From Bacillota bacterium (GTDB lineage Bacteria > Bacillota > Clostridia > Lachnospirales > Lachnospiraceae), in NCBI GenBank assembly GCA_023402845.1, contig JAEYFP010000004.1, positions 24,144-88,143 of the forward strand: a stretch of 64,000 nucleotides of DNA, given 5' to 3'. Position 1 is the first letter of the stretch. Every line of letters begins with the position of its first letter. Both the position numbers and the translations under genes were made by a program. The notes under the pieces were generated by a model. It did no database searches. It worked only from the letters and a program-made list of their open reading frames with translations, and had not been told where the DNA came from. Positions 26,785 through 35,847 of the stretch are shown piece after piece.

Positions 26785-27912
26785 TCAAGTTGTCAATCGG
26801 TAAAAATGCCTGTCTTCATTTAAATATGAAAAATTATACAGAAACAGGATCTCGGCAGACTCATTATTATCTAACAGTTCCGATACACTGCCCCCGTAGT
26901 AACGCAGGTCTACAATCGTAATCGTATCATAATTATACGTCAGAAACGGAATCAGACAGTTTGCGTAGGAGTCCTTGAAAATCACAAGGCTTTTACCGTT
27001 TCCTGCATTCTCCGCCTTAATTTCACACAGTCCGTCATTTCCATATAAAAACATCGCATATTTATCATAGACAGCTGTTTTCTCCATATCATACAGTGTA
27101 TCCTTAACCCCCGTCGTCAAAGTCAGCGAACTAATCGGGATATCATAATAGGTAATCGTATCAGGTTCCACCCCGTATCCCTTATACTTTGCATAATAGG
27201 TTCCGTAAAAATCCGACACCTGAAACTCTGTGAGTTTTACAAGGTCCACCGGGCTGTTTCCGGTACTTTTACAAAACGCCTCATAGCTGTAATACGCTCC
27301 GCGCGTTGTCCAGTGGTGATCTGTCCTGTAATAGACCTGTTCGCCGGTCCTGTCTTTAAGTGCTTCCTGCAAATTCACGACTGTACAATTTTCATAGCCT
27401 GAAAGCCGTTCATAAAATCGGTCGATTTCCCCGCCCTGGTCAATATTCGGAAATCCAGCGGGCGTCAGTTCCTTTAACACCTCATAGGAATTAGGCGCAA
27501 TCGCCACAGAAACCGCCTTGTCCGTGCTCTTTATAAACGACTCAACAATCGTCTCGTTTTTCAATAATTGTGCGTCTGTGTGCAGCACCTTTTCAAACAG
27601 ATAACCATCTTTGCCGGCAGCAATCCCATTATTTTCACATTTGAGCGCGAATCGCTCAACAACCGCCTTCGCCCTGATCATTACATTTCGAAACGGAACT
27701 TGCTCCTCCGTATAAGTCTCAAACTCCTGCATAAACGTCCCTTCCTCAATGCCGGAAAGGGAAATAACCGGCCGTGCTGCCAGATAACGGTTCTCCATAT
27801 CAGAGAACAACGTATCCTGTTTGAACAGATAGCCCAAAAACATGCCCGCAAGCATTATACACGCTGCGATCAAAAGAGGATATTCTTTTATTCTTTTTAT
27901 TTGAGTTACCAT
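26785..27912 (-). CDS. DHHW-family protein (AlgX/AlgJ-like acetyltransfer partner)
   Basis: About 375 residues with an N-terminal membrane helix (YPLLIAACIMLAGMFLG) and an extracytoplasmic SGNH-like domain bearing the family motif YYRTDHHWTTRGAYY (about 205). Such proteins take acetyl groups exported by MBOAT proteins and place them on polysaccharides. Start uncertain: ATG 27912 has a weak GAGATAAAGAG; GTG 27942 is possible. Between MBOAT (44 nt) and SGNH (101 nt) genes. Confidence 0.85.
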   Translation of the reverse strand: MVTQIKRIKEYPLLIAACIMLAGMFLGYLFKQDTLFSDMENRYLAARPVISLSGIEEGTFMQEFETYTEEQVPFRNVMIRAKAVVERFALKCENNGIAAGKDGYLFEKVLHTDAQLLKNETIVESFIKSTDKAVSVAIAPNSYEVLKELTPAGFPNIDQGGEIDRFYERLSGYENCTVVNLQEALKDRTGEQVYYRTDHHWTTRGAYYSYEAFCKSTGNSPVDLVKLTEFQVSDFYGTYYAKYKGYGVEPDTITYYDIPISSLTLTTGVKDTLYDMEKTAVYDKYAMFLYGNDGLCEIKAENAGNGKSLVIFKDSYANCLIPFLTYNYDTITIVDLRYYGGSVSELLDNNESAEILFLYNFSYLNEDRHFYRLTT

Positions 27913-27956
27913 CTCTTTATCTCTTTTCTTCTTTAACTGCACATTAAATTCAATCT

Positions 27957-29330
27957 TCAGAACTTAAAGTATAAAAACGGATGATACGCTGCGTCTGTTA
28001 AATATGCCACCGACAGAAGCAAAATCAGCACACTGACAAGGATGCCAAAGACATGCCGTTTTTCTTTCTCATACAGCCTATTCAAAGCCGGTGTAGACAG
28101 CACGCAGCCAAGAATTAAAACAACAGCATAATTTCGCACATAATAAACAACATCCGTTCCTGCCGTGAAACTGAACAGACGGCTGAAATAAACGAATAGC
28201 TGTGATAGATCACTAATTGCAAAAATCATCCAGCTCATCCCAATCAGGATCAGTGCATAAATGTGGGAAATAATCCTGTGTCTTTCGAGAAAAGCGCCCA
28301 GACCTAGTTTTTCTATAGACAAAATAATAAAGAAAAACAATCCCCAAAGGATGAAATTCCAATCCGCACCGTGCCAAAAGCCTGTAGCACACCATACGAT
28401 CAGTAAGTTTACATAAGTTCTTTTCTTCCCTTTCCGGTTTCCGCCGAGAGGGATATAAACATAATCTCTGAACCAACTGCTCAGCGTGATATGCCATCTG
28501 CGCCAAAACTCCGTGATAGAGCGGGATATATAAGGAAAATTGAAGTTCTTCGGCAAATCAAACCCCAGCATCCTGCCAAGCCCCACCGCCATCATTGAAT
28601 ATCCGTTAAAATCAAAATAAATCTGCAGTGTATAGGCGAGCATGCCCAGCCAAGCAAGCGGCATCGACAGTTTTTCAAACCCGATTGCCGTAATGTCGCT
28701 CCAAAGCGCACCCGCATGATTTGCAATCAAAACCTTGGAGCCAAGCCCAAGGATAAAGATGCGGAGCCCTTCCTCAAACCCTGACAGACTGTAGGTCCTG
28801 TCTTGAAGTTCCCTTTCAATCCGGCTGTAGGAAACAAGCGGACCGGAAAGGAGCTGGGGAAACATGCAAAGATAAGTTCCAAGCTTAAACAGGGATTTCT
28901 CAGCTTTTATTTTTCCACAATATAAATCAGCTATGTAGGATACGATCTGAAACGTATAAAAACTAATTCCGAGCGGCAGCGTAACGTTGATTAATGAAAG
29001 GGAAGATCCGGTCAGTCTGTTATAATTTTCTATAAAGAAATTACTGTATTTAAAGAAAAACAGCATTCCAAAATTAAAAATGACTGCCAGAATCAGACAA
29101 AGCCTCTGCAGCAGACGGCTTCCGTCAAAATGTGCAAAAAGTCTTCCTGCCGCATAATTGACGAAAACAGACAAAAACAGAAGAACCAGATATTTTGGTT
29201 CTCCCCATGCATAGAAAACAATACTGCCCAAAAACAGCACCAAATTTCTAAAGCGCTTCGGTGCGATATAATAAACCGCAAAAAACACCGGTATAAACCA
29301 AAATAGAAATAACAAACTGCTAAATATCAT
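27957..29330 (-). CDS. MBOAT-family O-acyltransferase (AlgI-like)
   Basis: Membrane protein of 457 residues with about 11 hydrophobic segments. AlgI/DltB motifs: LPLGISFYTFQIVSYIADLY (about 112), EFWRRWHITLSSWFRDYVYI (about 285) and the catalytic histidine in ATGFWHGADWNF (about 325). It passes acyl groups from cytoplasmic donors across the membrane. Start after GAGAG. Followed by DHHW and SGNH genes, the usual polysaccharide O-acetylation set. Confidence 0.92.
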   Translation of the reverse strand: MIFSSLLFLFWFIPVFFAVYYIAPKRFRNLVLFLGSIVFYAWGEPKYLVLLFLSVFVNYAAGRLFAHFDGSRLLQRLCLILAVIFNFGMLFFFKYSNFFIENYNRLTGSSLSLINVTLPLGISFYTFQIVSYIADLYCGKIKAEKSLFKLGTYLCMFPQLLSGPLVSYSRIERELQDRTYSLSGFEEGLRIFILGLGSKVLIANHAGALWSDITAIGFEKLSMPLAWLGMLAYTLQIYFDFNGYSMMAVGLGRMLGFDLPKNFNFPYISRSITEFWRRWHITLSSWFRDYVYIPLGGNRKGKKRTYVNLLIVWCATGFWHGADWNFILWGLFFFIILSIEKLGLGAFLERHRIISHIYALILIGMSWMIFAISDLSQLFVYFSRLFSFTAGTDVVYYVRNYAVVLILGCVLSTPALNRLYEKEKRHVFGILVSVLILLLSVAYLTDAAYHPFLYFKF

Positions 29331-29352
29331 GCAATCACTCTCTCATCCGTCC

Positions 29353-30771
29353 CTATTCATTTCGTATCGCCGCAAGCGGACTTAAACGCATTGCTCGAAG
29401 CGCCGGGAAAAAGCCCGACACAATACCGACAAGCGTTGCAAAACCGATGGCTACCAAAGTCAGCCACACCGGGATATAAGAAATTCCGGTGTAATAGGAG
29501 TCCATACTCTGCGCCACCGAATTAATGATCGCAGAAACAGCATAGCTTAACAGTGCCCCCAAAATTCCGCCAAGCAGACCAATATAAGCAGCCTCAAGCA
29601 AAAATAAACTTCTGATATTGGAAAGCGAACAACCAAGTACCTTAATGACCCCTATTTCTTTTGTCCGCTCATAGATCGACATCATCATTGTATTTGCAAT
29701 GCCGATTGCCGCAACAAAAAGTGAAACCGCACCGATTCCGGCAAGCACTGCCTGAATGGATTTGTACTGGTTCTGCATGGATTCCACCCATTCTACATTG
29801 CTCTCGGCAATATATCCCATATCGGATATCGCCGTTTGAACCGCGGAAACATCATCCATCGAATCCACATCAACATGAATACTCGTATAGTAAATCTGTT
29901 TATACGGCTTTCCGTTTTTATTCGTCGGCTGCCCCGGAATTGCTTTGTTTTTGAATACTTTCTTTAATTGCGCCTCAAGCGATTCAATTTCACAGTAAAT
30001 GTTCCAGGAATACTGGTTGTAGCCCGAATCGGATGCAGCGATCGTACCTGCCGCCTCAACAAAATATTTCTTGGGCGGTTGTTTCGCCGCGGAATCCCCT
30101 CCTTCGCTGCCGGAAGTCTGACCCGAGGAGCCCGAACGGAACGAATAATATGCATCCGTATCAAAGATAACAAAAATGTCATCGTTCATCATGTCAATAT
30201 CCGGAAGCACACCCGTTTCCCAGTAACTTGCATTTGTCTTGGAATTGGAGAAATTTTCAAGTATGGCGCTGCCATATAAAAATTTCAGACCCTCACCGGA
30301 TTTTGGAAGCTCGCCCTCGGCCAGCTCAATTTTCATGTTTTCCAAGCCTTCCTGCGTCATACCGGTGACACTCATGTTAGCCTCATACACACCATGGCGC
30401 AGAATTACACTTGTATCCAGCACCGGAGAAACCACCTTGACATGAGGAAGCTGCCGGATCGTTTCCACAACAGTGTCATCCAGATGCTTGACTTCTGCGG
30501 CGGCGGACGATGAAGAAGACGCCTCCGCACTACCGGAAGAGCTGCCCGCATAATACATGCTGCCGCTTCCTCCTTCTCGTACAGTAACTGTCGTCAACCC
30601 GCCATATTCTTCAATTTGCTCAAGTGATGTCTTATTCAAGCCAAGCCCGAGTGAAATCATGACCACAATAGAAGCCGTACCGATTACCACTCCGAGTATT
30701 GTAAGGAGCGTCCTTACCTTTCTCTTAAACAGACTGCTGCTGCTCATCCTCAGTAAATCTATCAGCTTCAT
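29353..30771 (-). CDS. ABC exporter permease, MacB/FtsX type
   Basis: 472 residues: one N-terminal membrane helix (about 20-45, LLTILGVVIGTASIVVMISLG), a large extracytoplasmic domain with a serine-rich stretch (about 73-93), then three C-terminal helices starting with AVLAGIGAVSLFVAAIGIANTM and the coupling segment ERTKEIGVIKVLGCS. Typical MacB architecture for mechanotransmission or export of peptides or lipids. It follows the CARDB-like gene by 15 nt; ATPase is upstream. Confidence 0.92.
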   Translation of the reverse strand: MKLIDLLRMSSSSLFKRKVRTLLTILGVVIGTASIVVMISLGLGLNKTSLEQIEEYGGLTTVTVREGGSGSMYYAGSSSGSAEASSSSSAAAEVKHLDDTVVETIRQLPHVKVVSPVLDTSVILRHGVYEANMSVTGMTQEGLENMKIELAEGELPKSGEGLKFLYGSAILENFSNSKTNASYWETGVLPDIDMMNDDIFVIFDTDAYYSFRSGSSGQTSGSEGGDSAAKQPPKKYFVEAAGTIAASDSGYNQYSWNIYCEIESLEAQLKKVFKNKAIPGQPTNKNGKPYKQIYYTSIHVDVDSMDDVSAVQTAISDMGYIAESNVEWVESMQNQYKSIQAVLAGIGAVSLFVAAIGIANTMMMSIYERTKEIGVIKVLGCSLSNIRSLFLLEAAYIGLLGGILGALLSYAVSAIINSVAQSMDSYYTGISYIPVWLTLVAIGFATLVGIVSGFFPALRAMRLSPLAAIRNE

Positions 30772-30786
30772 TGAATCATCCTCTTA

Positions 30787-32295
30787 TCAATCCTCGTCTT
30801 CCAAATCCTCAATCATAAGCTCCATGTGCTTTTTCTTTTTATTCCTTTTTCGAAGGATCAAAAGAACTGCTCCGGCAATGACAAGTACAGCTACGGCCGG
30901 AATTACAATCTTCGCCCACAGCGGAAGTCCCGCCGGCTCCATTTCGCCTTCATTCATATCAATCATATCATCCGGCATCTCCTCTACAAACGGTTCACTG
31001 ACATACAGCGTTGTTTCATATTCCTCGCTTTGCACCTCACCCGCCTCATTCTCATAGGATACCGTCACGGTAATGATGCCGTCATCCATCGTGGCTGCCG
31101 CACCTGTTACCATTGTATCAACATTGCCCGTCGCACCGGAATCCAAGTTTCCGACAAACGTATCGCCGCCTGTAATAGAATCACCTGCAAAAGATGCCTT
31201 TACATTATACAGCTTAGTTTTTCCTGTATTATAAATGCTGAACATGATGTTGGACTCTCCGCCTACTTCAATGCTGCTTGGCATCACCTCAAATGTACTG
31301 ATATCAAAACGGGATTCTTGCTGCACCGGAATGGATACACTTCCCTCTGCGGTATAAGGATTATTTTTTTCATCCTCATACAGCATCGCCAGCTTCATCA
31401 CATAGGGTTTCTGCGCTAAATCGGCTTTGGCCGTAAACTGCATTTCAATGTCGGCGACACCGTTTTTAGGTATCGAGGAAAAATACGCAGTATTGGAGCC
31501 GGAGGTTGGCAGGAATGACGAATACGAAGAGTCCGTATCCTTCCCCTCCACCGTCGCCGTCAGATTGATCTCCACGTTGCTGACGGAAGTTTCCGCCGAT
31601 GTATTTTTCAGATGTACAATCAAATCAAAGTCCTGACCGGCCTTTACCTCCTCCGGATTCGTTTCAAATCCGGTAACAATAATTCTCGGCGTGGATGCCG
31701 CCAGCTTCTCATCCGTATTTCTATTTGCTGCGCCCTCTTTGCCTACGCACTTTACAAAAGTAGAGATCGTACACGTTCCCTGATTGCACACTTCATCTGT
31801 ATATAAGATTTCGAACTTCAAGTCATAATAGCCGTTTAGTACGTCGTCTCTTGTCTGGAATGTCCAAAAAAGGGTCTTTGTACGGTTTTTGACATCCGGA
31901 TCCTGATTGGAGCCGACAAGATAATCCAGTGTCAGCGTATAGTTGGACTGCGTGATTTCAAACGGATAATCCGCCGTCTTACCGCTGATGACCGGCGTGA
32001 TAATTACATCCTTGATATTATACGGTGTCATATTCACGATCGGCAGGGCAACAATAACCGTCTCTCCATGTGTAGCTACCGGCGTCAGCCAAGTGTTTCC
32101 CGGCTTGACATATTCAGAGGAGGAATAGATGCCGCTGTAATTTGTGGAGCCGGAGCCGGAACTGGTATTCTCTGTTGAATCCCCGGAAACTGTCTCGGCC
32201 GACACCTGCTGCGGAGAAATCCTGACTGTTGAAAAGCTCACAACCAACATTGCGGATACCGCAGCTAACACTACTCTTCTAATCCCGTTCCTCAT
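30787..32295 (-). CDS. secreted CARDB/NEW3-like beta-repeat protein, membrane-anchored
   Basis: 502 residues: signal peptide (VVLAAVSAMLVVSFS), serine/glycine-rich start, several Ig-like beta modules related to CARDB or NEW3 domains (FDLIVHLKNTSAETSVSNVE; GESNIMFSIYNTGKTKLYNV), then a C-terminal helix (AKIVIPAVAVLVIAGAVLLIL) with a basic and acidic tail. Probably an extracytoplasmic accessory of the MacB-like exporter between whose genes it lies; it overlaps the ATPase by 17 nt. ATG 32295 follows GGGAGGAG. Confidence 0.8.
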   Translation of the reverse strand: MRNGIRRVVLAAVSAMLVVSFSTVRISPQQVSAETVSGDSTENTSSGSGSTNYSGIYSSSEYVKPGNTWLTPVATHGETVIVALPIVNMTPYNIKDVIITPVISGKTADYPFEITQSNYTLTLDYLVGSNQDPDVKNRTKTLFWTFQTRDDVLNGYYDLKFEILYTDEVCNQGTCTISTFVKCVGKEGAANRNTDEKLAASTPRIIVTGFETNPEEVKAGQDFDLIVHLKNTSAETSVSNVEINLTATVEGKDTDSSYSSFLPTSGSNTAYFSSIPKNGVADIEMQFTAKADLAQKPYVMKLAMLYEDEKNNPYTAEGSVSIPVQQESRFDISTFEVMPSSIEVGGESNIMFSIYNTGKTKLYNVKASFAGDSITGGDTFVGNLDSGATGNVDTMVTGAAATMDDGIITVTVSYENEAGEVQSEEYETTLYVSEPFVEEMPDDMIDMNEGEMEPAGLPLWAKIVIPAVAVLVIAGAVLLILRKRNKKKKHMELMIEDLEDED

Positions 32296-33046
32296 TTTTA
32301 TGCTCCTCCCGAATCTGATTACCTGATTGCACATCTGTTTCCAGATGTCTGTTTTCTTCTATACTCACTATTTTCCCGTCAATAATCCGAAATATGCGGT
32401 CTGCATAAGAGGCGAGATGATTGTCATGCGTAACCATAACAAGCGTCTGATTCTGCTCCCTGACAACCTGCTGCATCAGATGCAGCACTTCTACAGACGT
32501 GTTGGAATCGAGGTTACCCGTAGGCTCGTCCGCAAAGATAATTTCCGGCTTTACGACAAGTGCCCGTGCTACTCCAACCCTTTGCTGCTGCCCGCCCGAC
32601 ATCTGCGTCGGCTTATGAAGGGCATGTTTTTTCAATCCGACAAGCTTTAACGTATCCATCGCAAGCTTATTGCGCTCTTTTTTCCGCATTCCCCGGAATG
32701 TGAGCGGCAGTGCCACATTTTCCACTGCATTCATCGTACCTAATAAATTAAAAGACTGGAAAATAAAACCGACATGCTCCCTTCGGAATCTTACAAGTTG
32801 GGATTCATTCATAAGCTCTATATGATTTCCGGCTATGACAACCTCACCTCTTGTTGGCTTTTCCAAACCGGCCAGCATATTCAAAAGTGTCGACTTTCCC
32901 GAACCGGAAGTACCCACGATCGCACAAAACTCACCCTTATAGATCGTAAAATCAACGCCGTTTAATGCCTTGACCTTTGTCTCCCCGACAAGGTATATTT
33001 TTTTTAAGCTTTTCACCTGTATGACAGGTATTTTTTTCTGCCCCAC
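32279..33046 (-). CDS. ABC exporter ATPase, MacB/LolD type
   Basis: About 255 residues with Walker A GTSGSGKSTLLNMLAG, Q-loop FIFQSFNLLG, signature MSGGQQQRVGVARALV, Walker B IIFADEPTGNLDS and H-loop VTHDNHLA. It powers the permease encoded two genes downstream. The start is taken as GTG 33046 with GGGAG six nt upstream; TTG 33103 would add 19 residues but has poor spacing. First gene of the seven-gene operon. Confidence 0.9.
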   Translation of the reverse strand: MGQKKIPVIQVKSLKKIYLVGETKVKALNGVDFTIYKGEFCAIVGTSGSGKSTLLNMLAGLEKPTRGEVVIAGNHIELMNESQLVRFRREHVGFIFQSFNLLGTMNAVENVALPLTFRGMRKKERNKLAMDTLKLVGLKKHALHKPTQMSGGQQQRVGVARALVVKPEIIFADEPTGNLDSNTSVEVLHLMQQVVREQNQTLVMVTHDNHLASYADRIFRIIDGKIVSIEENRHLETDVQSGNQIREEHKNEERD

Positions 33047-33064
33047 TGATTTCTCCCGCTCATC

Positions 33065-33135
33065 ATGTCTTTCGCCATTACCTTGAATGACTTCGTAATT
33101 CAACTGCCTTAGCGATATAATGTCTTACGCCATTA
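33065..33135. repeat. duplicated 16-bp site ATGTCTT(T/A)CGCCATTA
   Basis: Copies at 33065-33080 and 33120-33135 differ at one base and are 55 bp apart centre to centre. The upstream one overlaps the -10 box of the exporter operon, the other precedes the GTG start, a layout that suits a repressor. Confidence 0.75.
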
Positions 33136-33159
33136 TATCATGAAATACCAAATTTTGAA
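33114..33159 (-). promoter_or_regulatory. promoter and operator-like palindrome of the exporter operon
   Basis: Minus strand TTCAAA (33154-33159), 16-nt spacer, TATAAT (33132-33137). A perfect 9-bp inverted repeat, GATATAATG / CATTATATC (33114-33122 and 33131-33139), covers the -10 box. Confidence 0.6.
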
Positions 33160-33201
33160 CAGCCTGGCCTCAAAACAATTCTTAATAATTTATGAAGCAA
33201 G

Positions 33202-33245
33202 GTTACTGTTCACACAGCAGCTTAATATTTGCTGTTAAGCTGTGT
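33202..33245. repeat. hairpin with shared GTTACTGTTCAC motif
   Basis: GTTACTGTTCAC (33202-33213) matches the ends of the 17913-18050 element. It runs into a stem ACACAGC(AGC)TTAA / TTAAGCTGTGT (33212-33245). No T run follows. The rest of 33160-33373 shows no gene. Confidence 0.5.
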
Positions 33246-33373
33246 AAGTAAGAATTTCCTCTACGAAAAGCCTGCCCTTTTCGACATTTTCTATAGCAGG
33301 GAAATGCAGGGAGGAACTTGTCCGCAGTCATTGCAGGATACAGTGTGATGATAGCTGCTGAAAAGAGACACAT

Positions 33374-34036
33374 TTATTTTCTTTTTCCAAATCCTTTTTC
33401 GGGCGCCCATTCGCAAACACCACCGATTGTATATCTGCAGTTGCAGCATTCGTCGCCGTCTCCTAATGTTTTTGTACGTTCAAATCCGGAATGGAGATAT
33501 GCACCGATCATATAATCCACACGGCAAACTGCCGGAAAAATTCCGAGAGCATCAAAATCCGCGGCAAGAGTCCTCATGCCGCAGCGTTCAATATTTATAC
33601 CGAAATGTGTGTTGTCCTCCGGCAAAAATTTGATCAAATAATCGTAGGGGTGAACCGCTCCGGCTTCCATACATTTTTCATGAAGCGGAGCTTTTTTCCT
33701 GAAGGCATCCAGATATTGCTTTCCGTAAGCACTGCGTGCAAATCCAGGTATCACTGTGATAATCTTCTCATTCATCAGCCACAGGATTTTTTCAATATCC
33801 TCTTTACTTAAACCCAAGTCACAAGCGGCTTTATACCAGGCAATATACGCCGGTCCAAAAGCATAATTAAATGCAAACAGCGACTTTCCAATATCCGGCG
33901 TTTTCCCTGCAATCGCCTTAAAATACTTCCTCGATGCGGCATAAAAACTCCTTTGAAATTCCTTGCTGTACCGTTTTTTGACAGTACCTTTTGAACGCGC
34001 CATGCCAACTTTAAAAATCAACCTATGTACATTCAT
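33374..34036 (-). CDS. ATC hydrolase-like protein
   Basis: About 220 residues. It resembles the L-2-amino-thiazoline-4-carboxylate hydrolase family, widespread in Clostridia and mostly uncharacterised. Recognised by the C-terminal FERTKTLGDGDECCNCRY motif and a helical N-terminal half with KKRYSKEFQRSFYAAS. ATG 34036 follows AGGGGG; ATG 34054 lacks a ribosome site. Whether it opens thiazoline rings is not testable here. Confidence 0.7.
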   Translation of the reverse strand: MNVHRLIFKVGMARSKGTVKKRYSKEFQRSFYAASRKYFKAIAGKTPDIGKSLFAFNYAFGPAYIAWYKAACDLGLSKEDIEKILWLMNEKIITVIPGFARSAYGKQYLDAFRKKAPLHEKCMEAGAVHPYDYLIKFLPEDNTHFGINIERCGMRTLAADFDALGIFPAVCRVDYMIGAYLHSGFERTKTLGDGDECCNCRYTIGGVCEWAPEKGFGKRK

Positions 34037-34261
34037 TTTCTGTTCCCCCTTCATTTGAATGATTCAATTCATGGGCCGGCACGTTTGGGAGCTTTAGGAA
34101 AAACCAGTTCTGCAATCGCTTTCATTTATCTTCCCCATCTAATAAAAATAATAACAAATTTTATATTTTTTTACTACCATTTTTTGATCCATATAAAATT
34201 CCTGTGAAGAACTGTATCATGCGTTTGGAGTCAAAAACTTCACATTATAAATAGAAAGAAA

Positions 34262-34293
34262 AAAGCCTTCAAATCTTTTGACTTGAAGGCTTT
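34262..34293 (-). terminator. glyA terminator
   Basis: AAAGCCTTCAA (34262-34272) and TTGAAGGCTTT (34283-34293) form an 11-bp stem; on the minus strand a T-rich run (TTTTTTCTTTC) follows. About 40 nt after the glyA stop. Confidence 0.85.
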
Positions 34294-34331
34294 ATTCCAT
34301 CCATTTATTCTCACATTTTCCCCTGCGTTAA

Positions 34332-35570
34332 TTAAAGCAGAGGATATTTTTTTGTCAGTTCCCCGACAATCGACCTTGCCTGAGGCACCGCTTCCTCTCC
34401 GCCCTTCACGACAAGCGCGATCGCTTCTGCGATCCGGTCCATATCAGCTGTGTTCATACCACGTGAGGTAACAGCCGGTGTGCCAAGCCTGATGCCGCTC
34501 GTCACAAACGGAGACTGCGGATCATTCGGAACCGTATTTTTGTTTGCGGTAATATACGCCTCATCAAGCAGCTTTTCGACTGACTTGCCGGTCAGGTTCA
34601 GGGATCTTAAATCGAGCAGCATCAAATGATTGTCCGTACCTCCCGAAACGATGTCCAGACCTCTGCTCAAAAGTCCCTTCGCAAGCGCCTGCGCATTATC
34701 CACTACATTTTTACCGTACTCTTTAAACTCCGGAGAAAGCGCTTCCTTAAAGCAAACGGCCTTTGCCGCGATAACGTGCATCAGCGGGCCGCCCTGAATA
34801 CCGGGAAAAATTGCTTTGTTGAAATTAAACTTATCCGCAGCCTCCTGATTACAGAGAATCAGGCCGCCACGCGGTCCGCGCAGCGTCTTGTGCGTTGTCG
34901 TTGTAACGACATCCGCATATGGGAACGGACTTTCATGATAACCCGAAGCAACCAGTCCCGCAATATGTGCGATATCCACCATCAAATAAGCCCCGACTTC
35001 GTCGCAAATTTCACGGAATTTCTTGAAATCCAGCTTTCTCGCATATGCACTTGCACCTGCAAGAATCATCTTAGGCCTGCATTCCAATGCGATTTCGCGC
35101 ACCTTGTCATAATCAATAAAGCCCGCGTCATTCACACCGTAATGAACGCAATGGAAATACTTCCCTGACATATTGACCGGTGAGCCGTGAGAAAGATGTC
35201 CGCCGTGATCAAGATTCATGCCCATAAATGTATCCCCCGGCTCAAGCATCGCAAAGAATACCGCCATGTTTGCCTGTGCGCCCGAATGAGGCTGTACATT
35301 TGCATAATCGCAATGGAATAATTCCTTTGCACGTTCTCTTGCAAGCTCTTCCACGATGTCCACACATTCACAGCCGCCATAATAACGCTTTCCTGGATAG
35401 CCCTCCGCATATTTATTTGTCAGCGGACTTCCCATCGCTGCCATGACTGCCTTGCTCACCCAGTTTTCCGATGCGATCAGCTCGATATGGCTGTTCTGTC
35501 TTTCCTGCTCCTTTACGATCGCTTCCGCGACCTCGGGATCGACCGTTTTCACTTCCTCCAATGAATACAT
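34332..35570 (-). CDS. glyA: serine hydroxymethyltransferase
   Basis: SHMT of 412 residues. It interconverts serine and glycine with tetrahydrofolate. Seen: HIELIASENWVS, KRYYGGCECVDIVE, the active lysine in VTTTTHKTLRGPRGG (about 225) and GTDNHLMLLDL. ATG 35570 follows CGGAGGT; the longer reading upstream is unsupported. Single gene with its own promoter and terminator. It supplies methylene-THF used by thyA elsewhere in the window. Confidence 0.96.
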   Translation of the reverse strand: MYSLEEVKTVDPEVAEAIVKEQERQNSHIELIASENWVSKAVMAAMGSPLTNKYAEGYPGKRYYGGCECVDIVEELARERAKELFHCDYANVQPHSGAQANMAVFFAMLEPGDTFMGMNLDHGGHLSHGSPVNMSGKYFHCVHYGVNDAGFIDYDKVREIALECRPKMILAGASAYARKLDFKKFREICDEVGAYLMVDIAHIAGLVASGYHESPFPYADVVTTTTHKTLRGPRGGLILCNQEAADKFNFNKAIFPGIQGGPLMHVIAAKAVCFKEALSPEFKEYGKNVVDNAQALAKGLLSRGLDIVSGGTDNHLMLLDLRSLNLTGKSVEKLLDEAYITANKNTVPNDPQSPFVTSGIRLGTPAVTSRGMNTADMDRIAEAIALVVKGGEEAVPQARSIVGELTKKYPLL

Positions 35571-35662
35571 CTCGTACCTCCGTCTGTCTTTTATGATTTT
35601 ATAATACCGCAGCCATTCACTTTCACGACTCTGAATAGCTGCTTTTGCTAAGCGTTTTATCA

Positions 35663-35691
35663 ATTATATAGTAAAATTAAGAAAAACTCAA
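35663..35691 (-). promoter_or_regulatory. glyA promoter
   Basis: Minus strand TTGAGT (35686-35691), 17-nt spacer, TATAAT (35663-35668), about 95 bases before the ATG. No THF, glycine or purine riboswitch was recognised in the leader. Confidence 0.75.
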
Positions 35692-35766
35692 TAAACTTTA
35701 AAAAACTTCATAAATCTTTCTTGTTATTCTTATTCTTGTGTAGTAAACTTACTTTGTGAATATCGG

Positions 35767-35792
35767 GGTATTTTTACAAATGCCAAAATACC
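35767..35792 (+). promoter_or_regulatory. inverted repeat upstream of the lipid kinase
   Basis: GGTATTTT (35767-35774) and AAAATACC (35785-35792) around a 10-nt loop, about 55 bases before the kinase ATG. It could be an operator or leader hairpin; no T run follows. Confidence 0.4.
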
Positions 35793-35847
35793 GGCCATGA
35801 TATGTAGTTTTCGTGTCAGGCGGTGAAACGGATGGGAGATTTACTGC

